Source: a virus. Taken from it: DNA of 64,000 bases. The stretch is taken from positions 30,121-94,120 of IMG/VR virus record IMGVR_UViG_3300009703_000007; one strand, written 5' to 3'. Shown here piece after piece: positions 1-8,148 of the stretch. Below the pieces are notes generated by a model. The model ran no database searches, had not been told where the DNA came from, and saw only the letters and a list, made by a program, of their open reading frames with translations. The position numbers and the translations under genes were made by a program. How positions within the stretch are numbered: the first letter of the stretch is position 1; the number at the start of each line of letters is the position of its first letter.

Positions 1-37
1 GGGCAGAGTTTGGTGTTGGCAGAGGACCAGGGTATTA

Positions 38-71
38 AGGGTATTTACCCTATTCTACTATAGAGGAAGAC
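38..71 (+). promoter_or_regulatory. Hairpin, -10-like element and ribosome binding site before the first gene
   Basis: A short perfect hairpin (AGGGTA, 2-nt loop, TACCCT, 38-51) is followed by overlapping -10-like hexamers TATTCT (51-56) and TACTAT (56-61) and a Shine-Dalgarno stretch GAGGAAG (63-69) just ahead of the ATG at 72. The hairpin lacks a T-run, so it is not a convincing terminator. No gene was recognised in bases 1-37; the end of an upstream gene may lie just outside the window. Confidence 0.35.
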
Positions 72-488
72 ATGGCTACAGGAATTGTACATTGGTATAC
101 CGCGTCGATGACAGGCGTCACCGCGGCCGGAGAGAGTACCCCAGTGGTGTTTAGCCCAGCAGCCGCTGGTGCCAACACACTTATTGCGTTCAATGGTATG
201 TTGGGAGACCGCATAACCGGACTTCGAATCAAGCGGGTCACAGATGTCACTGCCACCAACTACGATGTGCACGTGTATAAAGACGTGGGAGGGACACTAC
301 ACGCGTATTCAGTGTACGCTATCGCGTTCGACGCTGACCTCAAGTGGGATTTTGCTATCGATGATCTGAACACAGACGCCAAGGCTGCAGTAGATCGGTT
401 GTACGTAACCGCGCAGGTCAACTCTGGAGCGGACCCGATCGACATAGACGTAGAGCTTACGGTAGCTCCGGCGATTGGTGGCAACTAG
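72..488 (+). CDS. Small virion-type protein of unknown function
   Basis: The 138-residue product is rich in Ala, Val, Thr and Asp, with alternating hydrophobic stretches that suggest a beta-rich fold. It has no signal peptide, membrane segment or cysteine motif. I do not recognise the family. The start is supported by GAGGAAG eight bases upstream. It is the first of four small co-oriented genes separated by only 3-14 bases, so they are probably one operon. Their position at the head-gene end of a tailed-phage structural block suggests a decoration or accessory virion role, which is inference only. Confidence 0.75.
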   Translation: MATGIVHWYTASMTGVTAAGESTPVVFSPAAAGANTLIAFNGMLGDRITGLRIKRVTDVTATNYDVHVYKDVGGTLHAYSVYAIAFDADLKWDFAIDDLNTDAKAAVDRLYVTAQVNSGADPIDIDVELTVAPAIGGN

Positions 489-502
489 CCCTACGTGACA
501 TC

Positions 503-1342
503 ATGGCCTACCCACAGCCCAGCCCTCAAGGAGGAACAGCTACAGCTTCTTATGAGGATGTGCCTTTAGGCGAGCGCGGTGGGCGTGTGCCCATAACAGT
601 TTTAGGGCCCCTGGATCCCCTACCCAGCGTAAGATCGGACGTCTCTACCCTTGACAGTCATGTCATACCTACTCCTCGTAGGCCTTTAGCCATGGAGGTC
701 GCGTCGACTTCAGACGACGATCGTGTCGATGGGGAGGGCGTCCATTGCGTAGAAATACACGGTTTGGTTGTTGACTCGAAGGGCAATTGGCGTGAGGCGC
801 AGGAGGAAGTTGTGCTCTCAGGTACTGAACCGAAGAGACTTGAACACCGTTATATACGTATCAACAGCTTCCACACACACAAAACCAAGTATCCAGGGAA
901 TGCACCTCATGGTGACGTGGAAATCCGAGGTCGTCGCAACCAAAACGTGTACGCACGCATGGTACGAGGCGCCAACGAAGCGGGACAAGCAATGTACACG
1001 GTTCCAGATGGCTTCAACGGCTATCTATTCGAGTGGTCTGCCGGGTCGACACAAGCAGCGGTGGTAGTGTTGCTCCTGTCCACGTGTGACTGGAAAGACC
1101 GCCTTCTCAGGGAGGGTGTGTTCATGCTGGACGATTGTGTGATTGCTACTGCGCACGTAGTAAGGAGCTTTGGGTCCCCTCTACGCATGCCCCCCAGGAC
1201 CGACATAAAATTAGCTACGGAGCTTGGAAAGTCGGGAAGGCCTGTGGTGCCCAAGCGTGGCGACAGAGAAAGATCGACTAAACTTAAGAGTACCCCTGGA
1301 AAGACCGTGGGTAGCTTTTCCTTATACTTGGAGCCTATATAA
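503..1342 (+). CDS. Putative virion protein with an ordered-repeat beta domain
   Basis: The product has 279 residues. A central stretch (about residues 65-165) runs: Ser/Asp-rich acidic turn, GEGVHCVEIHGL, a 'V-D-S-K-G-N-W-R-E' turn, then VVLSGTEP, YIRINSF and GDVEIRGR. From memory this order resembles a small beta-sandwich protein found in many marine tailed phages (pattern: GARTVxVxGLDxxxxExxExVTLNG ... YLRINR). That resemblance was not tested. The C-terminal part contains a hydrophobic strand AAVVVLLLST and a basic tail. There is no clear ribosome site, and the gene begins 14 bases after its neighbour, so translational coupling is likely. A structural role is probable; the exact function is unknown. 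Confidence 0.7.
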   Translation: MAYPQPSPQGGTATASYEDVPLGERGGRVPITVLGPLDPLPSVRSDVSTLDSHVIPTPRRPLAMEVASTSDDDRVDGEGVHCVEIHGLVVDSKGNWREAQEEVVLSGTEPKRLEHRYIRINSFHTHKTKYPGNAPHGDVEIRGRRNQNVYARMVRGANEAGQAMYTVPDGFNGYLFEWSAGSTQAAVVVLLLSTCDWKDRLLREGVFMLDDCVIATAHVVRSFGSPLRMPPRTDIKLATELGKSGRPVVPKRGDRERSTKLKSTPGKTVGSFSLYLEPI

Positions 1343-1345
1343 CTC

Positions 1346-1789
1346 ATGGCTTTTACCCAGCCTATAACCGGCGAGACCTCCGCAGCGAAAGTTGCAGCCG
1401 AAGACGCGGCTGCAGCTACGTCAGCTTCTGTAGCTGTTACGTTGGGACTGTCTATAGACCGTACCTTCCCCGCAGCTGCTACGGACACCATCAAGGAGAG
1501 GATTTCCTTCCCTTATGGCCTTTCACAAGTATCAGGTATAGCTGTGTGCTCTATCGGGGTGAGAGGTACAGGCACAATAAAAGTGAGTAACGGAATAGCG
1601 GGAAGTGGTAACTCCATGTTGAACAGCGACTTCGACGTCAGCACGCTAGCGGCAGACGATGCAATTGAAGGCCTTACGCTGACATCTACAGAAGCTGATC
1701 TACAGGGGACATCTCTACAAGGCCTGACACTAGAGTTTGTCAATTGCACTGTGCCTCATCTGATCAAGATCAAGTTCCAGGAGCAGTAG
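1346..1789 (+). CDS. Small virion-type protein of unknown function
   Basis: The 147-residue product has an Ala-rich N-terminus (about residues 10-30) followed by alternating beta-type segments such as SGIAVCSIGVRGTGTIKV and a C-terminal LTLEFVNCTVPHLIKIKF. The size and composition resemble the first gene of the window, and it lies three bases after the preceding stop. GGAG occurs within the end of the preceding gene, 12 bases from the ATG. I cannot assign a family. It is likely a minor capsid or decoration component by context. Confidence 0.7.
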   Translation: MAFTQPITGETSAAKVAAEDAAAATSASVAVTLGLSIDRTFPAAATDTIKERISFPYGLSQVSGIAVCSIGVRGTGTIKVSNGIAGSGNSMLNSDFDVSTLAADDAIEGLTLTSTEADLQGTSLQGLTLEFVNCTVPHLIKIKFQEQ

Positions 1790-1792
1790 AAC

Positions 1793-2590
1793 GTGGCCAC
1801 CTACGAAACCATAGCTGAGTGGCAGGCTGCACAAGGGGGAGGAGGATCTCCTTGGAAGAACATCTGGGAGATAGATTTCTCGACACTAGGGTCGGATACC
1901 TGGGCAGATGGTACGCAAGCCATCACTGCCACCGCGGGGGATAACCTTGTCTCGGTTAACTGGACAGTAGGGAATCAAGGCAATTCCACCACGTTCGGTC
2001 CTGACGGTGCCAACGGTGTTGTGATAGACCCGACTAGTTCACCCTCTACGTTGTGGTGGTCGTCTAGCGACACAGCGCCATATATAGAGGCAGACCTAGC
2101 TGATCTACTAGGCGAAGCTATGTCCCGCGATGATGTGTACTCATTCCAGATGGAGTGGAGTGGCGATGTTATCGGTGCCAACTACGAAGCGGTAGGACTC
2201 GGTGTCGTGGACTCAACCACCAAGGGACCGACTAATCGAGTACGTTACGCCAATGGGGAGAAGTGGACCCCGGGAAGATTCAACTCTTCAACGTCACATT
2301 CGTTTACGGACGTAGCCCTTATAGGTGTGACCGGTACCCAGATTGTAATCTTCGGCGGAGGCGTAGGATATCGTTGTGGGAGGTCTACAACAGGCATCGG
2401 CGCGGTAGGTGACATGATGGATCAATCCAACGCCGCCAAGGACTTCGGCACGATGATTTCCAACACGCCGGGCAACACAGCGCAGCACATGGACGTGGAC
2501 AGCCTTAAGGTGAAGCTCTTCGTTGAAAAGCAGGGAGGAGCTGCAGCGTATTCACAGACTCTCTCGAAGTTCTCTCTTTGGAAGAAGTAA
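1793..2590 (+). CDS. Virion-type protein, probable beta-sandwich
   Basis: The product has 265 residues and starts at GTG, with AGGAG nine bases upstream. After a short Gly-rich linker (GGGGSPW near residue 15) the sequence is rich in Trp, Ser, Thr and Asp with motifs typical of concanavalin-like jelly-rolls (WEIDFSTLGSDTW, VYSFQMEWSGDV, LIGVTGTQIVIFGGG). A surface or fibre-tip adhesin or a head fibre is possible. This is a composition-based guess, and the family is not recognised. It is the last gene of the first small operon; a 130 bp gap follows. Confidence 0.7.
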   Translation: MATYETIAEWQAAQGGGGSPWKNIWEIDFSTLGSDTWADGTQAITATAGDNLVSVNWTVGNQGNSTTFGPDGANGVVIDPTSSPSTLWWSSSDTAPYIEADLADLLGEAMSRDDVYSFQMEWSGDVIGANYEAVGLGVVDSTTKGPTNRVRYANGEKWTPGRFNSSTSHSFTDVALIGVTGTQIVIFGGGVGYRCGRSTTGIGAVGDMMDQSNAAKDFGTMISNTPGNTAQHMDVDSLKVKLFVEKQGGAAAYSQTLSKFSLWKK

Positions 2591-2720
2591 AAGGCACAAG
2601 GCCACAGGTACTATATTGACACACTAAAACTTTGCTTAGCACCTACCTGGAACTAAGCTTTATCAGCTGGACACGGTGTGACGAATCACACCCGAGTGAG
2701 CAGCTTGTACACAAGGCCAC
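2591..2720 (+). other. Intergenic gap with a perfect hairpin
   Basis: This 130 bp gap holds a perfect hairpin at 2675-2692 (GGTGTGA, loop CGAA, TCACACC), with weaker outer pairing AGCTG 2665-2669 against CAGCT 2701-2705. No T-run follows, so it is more likely an RNA stability or processing element than a classical terminator. A TTGACA at 2616-2621 has no matching -10 at normal spacing. Confidence 0.4.
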
Positions 2721-3527
2721 ATGGCCTACAATAGAGAAGAAATTAGGAGCTTTTACAATATGTACACTAAGTTAGCATTTGTACAGGGAGTTCAGCACAG
2801 CCTCGTAGAGGCCGGGTTCTTAGCTTACACTGGCGCCGATGAGGCGACTGAACATGCGCAGAAGCTAGCTGGCTGTCTCACTGTTGACCCCGCAGAGGTC
2901 GAGTTTGGACCATCTGAAGTAGCTGAAATCGCAGACACCCTTATGGGCCTCAAGATGGCCGGGGTAGCGCAGCCCGCTGAAGACACCGAAGCTCTGACGC
3001 GACTGGAAACTGCAGTAACCAATATCAAGCGTGCCATGCAGGAAGGCGGAGACCTCGCCGATCCAGGTGCCGCAGGAGCCGACGTAGATACCAACGCCAA
3101 GGCAGATTATGATGTGTCCGGAAACGGAGACACCTCCACTCCAATCGGAGCGGGATCTACCACGGGTGATGAATCCGACCGGTCTCCGGCCGACTCTGTG
3201 CCCGACAGAAAGGCGCCCGAGGGTGCTGACGGTGCGGGAGCCGATACCAACGCCAAGGCCAAGTACCAGGTCCCCGGAAACGGCGACTCTGCTATTGCTG
3301 AGCGACAGACCACCGGCGATGAGCTGAAGGTAGCTGCTCAGTGGGGAGCGCAGCTGGTCGAAGGTGTGGAAAACGCCGTCAAGGTAGCAACAGTCCGTGA
3401 GCTTGTCAAGCTTCAGACGGACACGGAGCGACAGGGGCTGGTTGATTATGTCAACCATAACTTCTCTGCTAAGTCCGCAGCCACTGATGACGATATTCTC
3501 GCGGCTATAGCATCAGCGGCTAACTAG
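2721..3527 (+). CDS. Virion-type protein with an internal duplication
   Basis: The product has 268 residues. The N-terminus (about residues 16-48) carries KLAFVQGVQHSLVEAGFL, closely similar to the start of the 191-residue product at 3940 (AFxxGVQxxLxxAG). The middle is acidic and low complexity and contains a duplicated unit: residues 119-151 and 171-201 both run from DTNAKA through GNGD to TTGDE. The C-terminus is helical with KVA and VKLQ patches. The family is unknown. An internal or scaffold-like virion role would fit its place upstream of the protease-like and capsid genes, but this is inference. A strong terminator follows the stop. Confidence 0.75.
   Translation: MAYNREEIRSFYNMYTKLAFVQGVQHSLVEAGFLAYTGADEATEHAQKLAGCLTVDPAEVEFGPSEVAEIADTLMGLKMAGVAQPAEDTEALTRLETAVTNIKRAMQEGGDLADPGAAGADVDTNAKADYDVSGNGDTSTPIGAGSTTGDESDRSPADSVPDRKAPEGADGAGADTNAKAKYQVPGNGDSAIAERQTTGDELKVAAQWGAQLVEGVENAVKVATVRELVKLQTDTERQGLVDYVNHNFSAKSAATDDDILAAIASAAN
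3075..3323 (+). repeat. In-gene duplicated 31-33 residue unit
   Basis: Two copies, bases 3075-3173 and 3231-3323, encode units sharing DTNAKA, GNGD and TTGDE separated by an acidic linker. The copies have diverged at the DNA level, so this is an old in-frame duplication rather than a recent slippage event. Confidence 0.8.
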
Positions 3528-3550
3528 CCACCCTGGGTATACACTGACTG

Positions 3551-3587
3551 GGCTGCGCTCGCTTAGCGAGTCGTAGCCTTTTCGTTT
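3551..3587 (+). terminator. Strong intrinsic terminator
   Basis: GC-rich stem 3551-3578 (GGCTGCGCTCGC, loop TTA, GCGAGTCGTAGCC with one bulged T) followed by TTTTCGTTT. It lies 23 bases after the stop of the 268-residue gene and would end that transcript on the + strand. Confidence 0.85.
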
Positions 3588-3595
3588 ATAGGCTT

Positions 3596-3904
3596 ATGAC
3601 GTTAACAGACTACGTAAAATTAGCGGGGGGTGCTATATTCGCGCCGCCACAAGCTATGGTGCCTAGGTCTCCATCGCCCGCTACGGGTGTAACAGCACCC
3701 ACCCCTCCGGGGTTAGGTGCGTCTCCAGGGGTAAAGCTGCCTGCCGCGTCCGCAGCTCCGTCGCCCGCAGTGGCTAAAGTGCCTAAGCCCCCTAAGCCAC
3801 CCAAGCCAAAGGCGCCGCTTAAGTTACCAAAGCTGAAGCCCAAGCTGGGAACAGACTTTGCGTCTCACGTTAGGCATACGTCGTTAGTGACCTTTCCGGC
3901 CTGA
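3596..3904 (+). CDS. Proline/lysine-rich small protein
   Basis: The product has 102 residues. It starts with a short helix containing VKLAGG, then is dominated by Pro, Ala and Lys, with PKPPKPPKPKAPLKLPKLKP near residues 62-82. It looks intrinsically disordered and strongly basic, so it may bind DNA or a partner protein. There is no Shine-Dalgarno site. TTTATA ends five bases before the ATG, directly after the terminator, so a leaderless transcript is possible. I do not recognise the family. The absence of stops in this compositionally biased stretch makes the call moderately safe. Confidence 0.6.
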   Translation: MTLTDYVKLAGGAIFAPPQAMVPRSPSPATGVTAPTPPGLGASPGVKLPAASAAPSPAVAKVPKPPKPPKPKAPLKLPKLKPKLGTDFASHVRHTSLVTFPA

Positions 3905-3906
3905 GC

Positions 3907-3939
3907 TATATACTCTATCCTTAAGCAGTGAGTGAATAG
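3907..3939 (+). promoter_or_regulatory. Candidate -10 promoter element
   Basis: CTATATACT at 3906-3914 includes TATACT (3909-3914), 25 bases before the ATG at 3940. There is no matching -35 hexamer. It belongs to a set of CTATAnT-like sites seen before several + strand transcription units. Confidence 0.35.
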
Positions 3940-4515
3940 ATGCAGATAGCTTTCATTACAGGTGTTCAGAGCGCCCTGTTAGACGCAGGATTACTGAAGT
4001 ACGCCAGCTTTGATCTACAGTTAGCCCACGCCCACGCAGCCGCTAAGATCGCGATGGAGGCGGAAGGTCTTGACGCGTATTCAGAAGAGGACATACAGGA
4101 CTTGATCAGTGTGTTGCTCCAACTGGAAGATCAGGCAAGTGGTCCTCCTGAAGGAGAGCTTGGAGTTCCCGAGGGTATCACGGCACCTCAAGTCCCTTTG
4201 TCGGAGTCTCCTGAGAGCATGTCTTCGGACGAGAATAAGCCGGACCAGGCCATGGAACACGGCGAGGAAGTGCTCCAGTACCAGGACAAAGTCGCTATAG
4301 TAGGTGGATTGATACGAAAGGGCGTTTCCAACGTGGCTCGAGAGGTGGGCGACAGACTCAAGCCTAAGACCATGCTGGGAAAAGGGCTTGCAGCAGGCTC
4401 TACACTACTTACAGCGGCAGGTACAGGCGCGTACGTAAACAAAAAGCAGCAGCAAGCACAGGCGCCTATCTCAACCGAGATAAGTAGAGCCGAGCGCAAG
4501 CTGAGAGGTTACTAA
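3940..4515 (+). CDS. Virion-type protein sharing an N-terminal domain with the gene at 2721
   Basis: The product has 191 residues. Residues 1-40 (AFITGVQSALLDAGLL ... AHAHAAAKIA) match the N-terminal domain of the 268-residue protein at 2721, so the two are partial paralogs. An acidic Pro/Glu/Ser-rich linker follows. The C-terminal third holds an Ala/Gly-rich, weakly hydrophobic helix (AAGSTLLTAAGTGAYV) before a Gln/Ala tail. An in-frame stop immediately upstream fixes the ATG as the first possible start. The function is unknown; it is likely an internal virion or scaffold-associated component. It lies two bases from the next gene. Confidence 0.7.
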   Translation: MQIAFITGVQSALLDAGLLKYASFDLQLAHAHAAAKIAMEAEGLDAYSEEDIQDLISVLLQLEDQASGPPEGELGVPEGITAPQVPLSESPESMSSDENKPDQAMEHGEEVLQYQDKVAIVGGLIRKGVSNVAREVGDRLKPKTMLGKGLAAGSTLLTAAGTGAYVNKKQQQAQAPISTEISRAERKLRGY

Positions 4516-4517
4516 CT

Positions 4518-6599
4518 ATGCCAATGATCCCGTACACGGGTCAGTATGCCCAGACAGATACCGAGCAGGTATTTTCCCAGGCGTTCTCTGAGCAGGCTTA
4601 CAGCCTTCTCGGCTCCCGTTTTCCTAACTTGTTAGAACACATCGCTACCTTCAAGGTAGTAGAGGCTGATCTGAATTCGGGTAAAGCTGTAGGCACCTTC
4701 ATCCTAATACTGGGGGAAGAGGTTATTTACATCCCTGTAGTTCTGGGGGAGGGGGAAGTTCGCCCCCTCATGATGATGTACCACAAGCGTACGGACATGT
4801 TCACCCCACTGAACAACTCTTGGATCGAGAGAACATTATCTGATTCGCAGAGGTCTATTGGTGATCCTGCTCTTCAGCCCGCCACGCTCAACCACGATAT
4901 AAGTCTCCGTAACCTAGTCCGCCCGCCCAACCTCGTAGGTCGGTTCGCGTACGCGTCAGACCAGTCGTACGCTCTGAAGGCGCTGGATGAGAGCCCTTCT
5001 CAGGTGAAGGAAGCCTTTGCTGAGGTGCTAAAGGGCCATCACGATGTATTAGAGCACGTACTGAATGTGTACGATTTTGAGCAGGTCAAGGACGCGCTAC
5101 GAAAGGAAGCTACCAAGGTGGCTGTTTCCCCCCTCCCCGAGGAGGTAGTAGTGTTCGAGGGAGACCCCAAGGAAGTCAACGCTACACAGTTCAAAGAGAT
5201 GTTCGGAAAGCAGTCCCCACGAGCATTCGAGGCGCTGGTTACGCGCGGGGTAGCAGTGTCGGATAGTCGCCCCGAGGGATCGCATAACAGCCTTGCTCGC
5301 TTAGACGTGAGCGGTAATTTCGAAGAGATCAAAGATCCCGGCGTATATGAGGTTCTCTTTGCTGACGGAGAGTCCAAAGTCTGCTTCGCTTTCCGGGGCC
5401 ACGAAGATGTGCGAAGTTCTGACCCACCCGTAGGTGAGCTGGAGTCCCCTGGTGAGCGGGGCGGAAGTTCCCACCGACACCCCGGCGTTCTGATAGTTAC
5501 AGGAGACGCTACGCTTCACCGCGTTCGTAATGCGCTGGGCCGTCCCTTGCAGCCAGAAGCTTTGAAGGGTAGTAAGATCTACGACGTTTTGTACGGCGGA
5601 AAGAAGTCCAAGCCCAGCCCTACTCATAAGGGGTTCTTTGTACACTGCAAGGATAACGGACGTTGGGCTATAACACCTCAGGTTACTATCAGGTCAGTAC
5701 GCAACGAAGGTAAGGTCGTACATTATCGCGGTTACATGCCGGGAGCTCCGCACGCACACCTTGTGGTGGATCCCTCAGTGCCCGTTCAAGTGCCTAAGTA
5801 CCTAGCTAGACGGTCCATGACGTATCTTCCTCCCAACGCTCAGTTTCTGCGCGTGGATGAGGTCAAGTACCTGGAAGACGCAGTCATCGAAGCTCCAGAC
5901 ATGTTGGCTATGATACTGGCGTCTAGAGTAAGAAGTAGAGGTGCGCGAGACCTTAAGATACAGTCAGTCGGTGAGAAGTCTTACTCCTTGGACGGCCGTC
6001 CTACGATGACCAAGGGTGCTGCCGTCAAGATGTTGATGGTTGACTACGGCCTAGGAGAGTCCGCCACATTCTCTGCTCTCAAGGAAGCGGACGAGCACAA
6101 GATTGTTCGGGCATTTGTGATACCTTCTGGTCTTGACACCAAGACTGCAGCGTTCGGGCAGCCAGAGCAAGGTCAAGACCCTTATGCTCAGCAGATGCAA
6201 GGTCAAGACCCTTATGCTCAGCAGATGCAGCAGCAGCCGGAAGTTCCTATGAGCATGGGAGACGATGTCACCATCGACCCGGAACTGATGCAGCAGGTAG
6301 CGCAGGCGCAGATGATGGATCCAGCGGTGCTGGACGCTGCTGTGATCGTGTCTCTGGCAAGAGTACCGGAGCTCCGAGAGTTGATCCTCGGCTACCTCCC
6401 CAACCTAAAGCAGGGTTTGGATAACTTCGGCAGGATACTCTTAGCGGTCTGGATACACCAAGACTCGGTGCGGGAGCAGGTTGGTGACAGCGCCTTCTCT
6501 AGTCTGGAAGATACTCTTATAACTACGTTTAAGTCCGTAGGTGACACAATTCTGCGCCTTAGCGACGGCACAGACATATTCGACGATACCAAGGAATAG
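4518..6599 (+). CDS. Large virion-type protein with a Q-rich repeat
   Basis: The product has 693 residues with no transmembrane or signal segment. The N-terminal 150 residues are compact (FILILGEEVIYIPVVLGEGEVRPLMMMY). The middle is mixed alpha/beta. Near residues 552-575 a perfect tandem repeat encodes two GQDPYAQQMQ units, followed by a Gln/Met-rich linker and a helical C-terminus. It does not look like a portal or terminase. It starts two bases after its neighbour, with GAGAGG upstream. Its size and place suggest an abundant internal or minor head protein. The family was not recognised. Confidence 0.75.
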   Translation: MPMIPYTGQYAQTDTEQVFSQAFSEQAYSLLGSRFPNLLEHIATFKVVEADLNSGKAVGTFILILGEEVIYIPVVLGEGEVRPLMMMYHKRTDMFTPLNNSWIERTLSDSQRSIGDPALQPATLNHDISLRNLVRPPNLVGRFAYASDQSYALKALDESPSQVKEAFAEVLKGHHDVLEHVLNVYDFEQVKDALRKEATKVAVSPLPEEVVVFEGDPKEVNATQFKEMFGKQSPRAFEALVTRGVAVSDSRPEGSHNSLARLDVSGNFEEIKDPGVYEVLFADGESKVCFAFRGHEDVRSSDPPVGELESPGERGGSSHRHPGVLIVTGDATLHRVRNALGRPLQPEALKGSKIYDVLYGGKKSKPSPTHKGFFVHCKDNGRWAITPQVTIRSVRNEGKVVHYRGYMPGAPHAHLVVDPSVPVQVPKYLARRSMTYLPPNAQFLRVDEVKYLEDAVIEAPDMLAMILASRVRSRGARDLKIQSVGEKSYSLDGRPTMTKGAAVKMLMVDYGLGESATFSALKEADEHKIVRAFVIPSGLDTKTAAFGQPEQGQDPYAQQMQGQDPYAQQMQQQPEVPMSMGDDVTIDPELMQQVAQAQMMDPAVLDAAVIVSLARVPELRELILGYLPNLKQGLDNFGRILLAVWIHQDSVREQVGDSAFSSLEDTLITTFKSVGDTILRLSDGTDIFDDTKE
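6171..6230 (+). repeat. Tandem 30-bp direct repeat inside a gene
   Basis: Two adjacent 30-bp units, 6171-6200 and 6201-6230, are identical except for the last base (A versus G). They encode two decapeptides GQDPYAQQMQ. The near-perfect DNA identity indicates a recent duplication, possibly variable between related phages. Confidence 0.9.
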
Positions 6600-6601
6600 T
6601 C

Positions 6602-7285
6602 ATGGGATCCCCTAGCCACGTAGTAGACCGCGCAATGGCGTCGTTAAGAGAGGGTACGCCCTCGGACGATGTAATGGTGCGTACCCTTGTGCGTGCCCTG
6701 GAATCTCTGGATAACACGTCTGATGAGCTCAAAGCGGCTCTGTCTATCTGGCAGGATCTAGCTAAGAAGTGCTACGTAGAAGCCTACCTACTTGTCACGG
6801 ACGTAACATCCGTAGCAGTTGCTCTGGATATGCCAACGGGTGTAGTTCAGACCTACCAGGAATTCTTCTTTGACACGGATGTCTTTGCGGACAAGCTACA
6901 AAAGTACTCTTACGCCCATGGGCTGTCGGATGGTCCCGGCAAGGAGCTAAAACTACTAGCACTCACTATGGGCAGGGAGTTCATCGACTGGAGACTAGGC
7001 AACACGCTGAGTATTCGTCCAGACGAGGTCCTTAGTCGCCTGTTGACCGATAGCTACGCTATGGCTAAAATAGGTATGCAGTCGGGGATGGTGACCTCTA
7101 AGTCTGCTAAGGAAGCATACCGCTGGGCCACTCTAGCCGCCAAGCTGGCGGATACCTTGAGTAGAAGAGAAGCTGCCGAGGAGACGGATGATATCTTCGA
7201 GGGATTACAGGTGGTACCTGTATTCGACGAAGTAGACATAAGCGACGCTTTGGACCTAGATCCCGCGTTGATCATACGAGGATAA
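6602..7285 (+). CDS. Unrecognised mainly helical protein
   Basis: The product has 227 residues. The predicted composition is almost entirely helical (AMASLREG, LVRALESLDNTSDELKAALSIW, YRWATLAAKLADTLSRREAAEE) with an acidic C-terminus. AAGGAAT seven bases upstream supports the ATG. It overlaps nothing and sits two bases after the 693-residue gene, in a tight head-region operon. No motif points to a function. Confidence 0.7.
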   Translation: MGSPSHVVDRAMASLREGTPSDDVMVRTLVRALESLDNTSDELKAALSIWQDLAKKCYVEAYLLVTDVTSVAVALDMPTGVVQTYQEFFFDTDVFADKLQKYSYAHGLSDGPGKELKLLALTMGREFIDWRLGNTLSIRPDEVLSRLLTDSYAMAKIGMQSGMVTSKSAKEAYRWATLAAKLADTLSRREAAEETDDIFEGLQVVPVFDEVDISDALDLDPALIIRG

Positions 7286-7289
7286 TTAC

Positions 7290-8138
7290 ATGAAAGTCAC
7301 GAGACAGCGCTTTGAGAAGATCGCTGACCGCATAGTTACTTCTGCGTACGGGTCAGAGGACCTTAGCGAAGCAGTAGCCAAGACAGCGACTGAAATGTCT
7401 CTGTCACCGGAGGCTATCAAAACGCTACTCCAGATGGTCAACACTATTGCTTCACTAAAGCATCTAGACGAATCTCCAGATCGGTCCGAAGCTTTCCCGC
7501 TTGCGGAGCCTTCTAAGGTTCTACGTATAGTGTTCAACTTGGGGGACGAGGAAGCAGGAGATGTGCCGGAGGCGCCTGAGCTGGAGCCAGAACCTAGCGC
7601 TGATTTTAGTCAGCCACCTAGTGAAGACATTAGACCTAGTGCTGACGAAGACCCGGTTCCGGAAGTGGTACCTGAAGAGGAAGAGGCGGAGGAAACTCCA
7701 GAGGGAGAAGTCAAGGAAGCTTCGCTAGCACCTCAGGTGTTCCTAACCAAGAGTGCCTCTTTCAACTCTGCTGCACGTAGGCGCGGGCAGGTAGCAGTAT
7801 TCCGAACAAAGCTGGCACTAGTGGAGCAGGAGTACGTAGACCACCTGGACTATCTAGCTTCAGATTTCATAAGGTTGGGCGGCCCAGAGATTGAGCCTTT
7901 TGAGAAGGACGCTCTGTACGTTTACGGCGACGAGGCTAAGGAGCCTCTAGCAGCGGTGCGCAGTGCAATGCACTATCCCGACATGGACGAAGACGCCCTA
8001 GAAAAGTGCGCAGGCGTAAAAATAGTAGACACGTCAACAGCTTCCATGCGAAAGTTGGCTAGAATGTTAGAGCTGAACAAGATGCACAAAGCTCTTGGAG
8101 AAGCTATAGAGACCCTAGCAGCGGATTTAGTGACTTAA
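7290..8138 (+). CDS. Virion-type protein with an acidic central linker
   Basis: The product has 282 residues: an N-terminal helical domain, a Pro/Glu-rich linker (about residues 88-145, mostly E, P, D, S, A), then a C-terminal helical domain with FRTKLALVEQEYVDHLDYLA and a KLARMLELNKMH segment. GAGGAT lies eight bases before the ATG. Its short K-x-A motifs resemble those of its neighbours. The two-domain structure joined by an acidic linker suggests a flexible connector or scaffold-related protein. The function is unknown. Confidence 0.7.
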   Translation: MKVTRQRFEKIADRIVTSAYGSEDLSEAVAKTATEMSLSPEAIKTLLQMVNTIASLKHLDESPDRSEAFPLAEPSKVLRIVFNLGDEEAGDVPEAPELEPEPSADFSQPPSEDIRPSADEDPVPEVVPEEEEAEETPEGEVKEASLAPQVFLTKSASFNSAARRRGQVAVFRTKLALVEQEYVDHLDYLASDFIRLGGPEIEPFEKDALYVYGDEAKEPLAAVRSAMHYPDMDEDALEKCAGVKIVDTSTASMRKLARMLELNKMHKALGEAIETLAADLVT

Positions 8139-8148
8139 AGGTGGTAGT

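Noticed and set aside
3109-3327. Alternative frames in the duplicated acidic linker
   Set aside because: They are open only because of the repeated low-complexity coding sequence.
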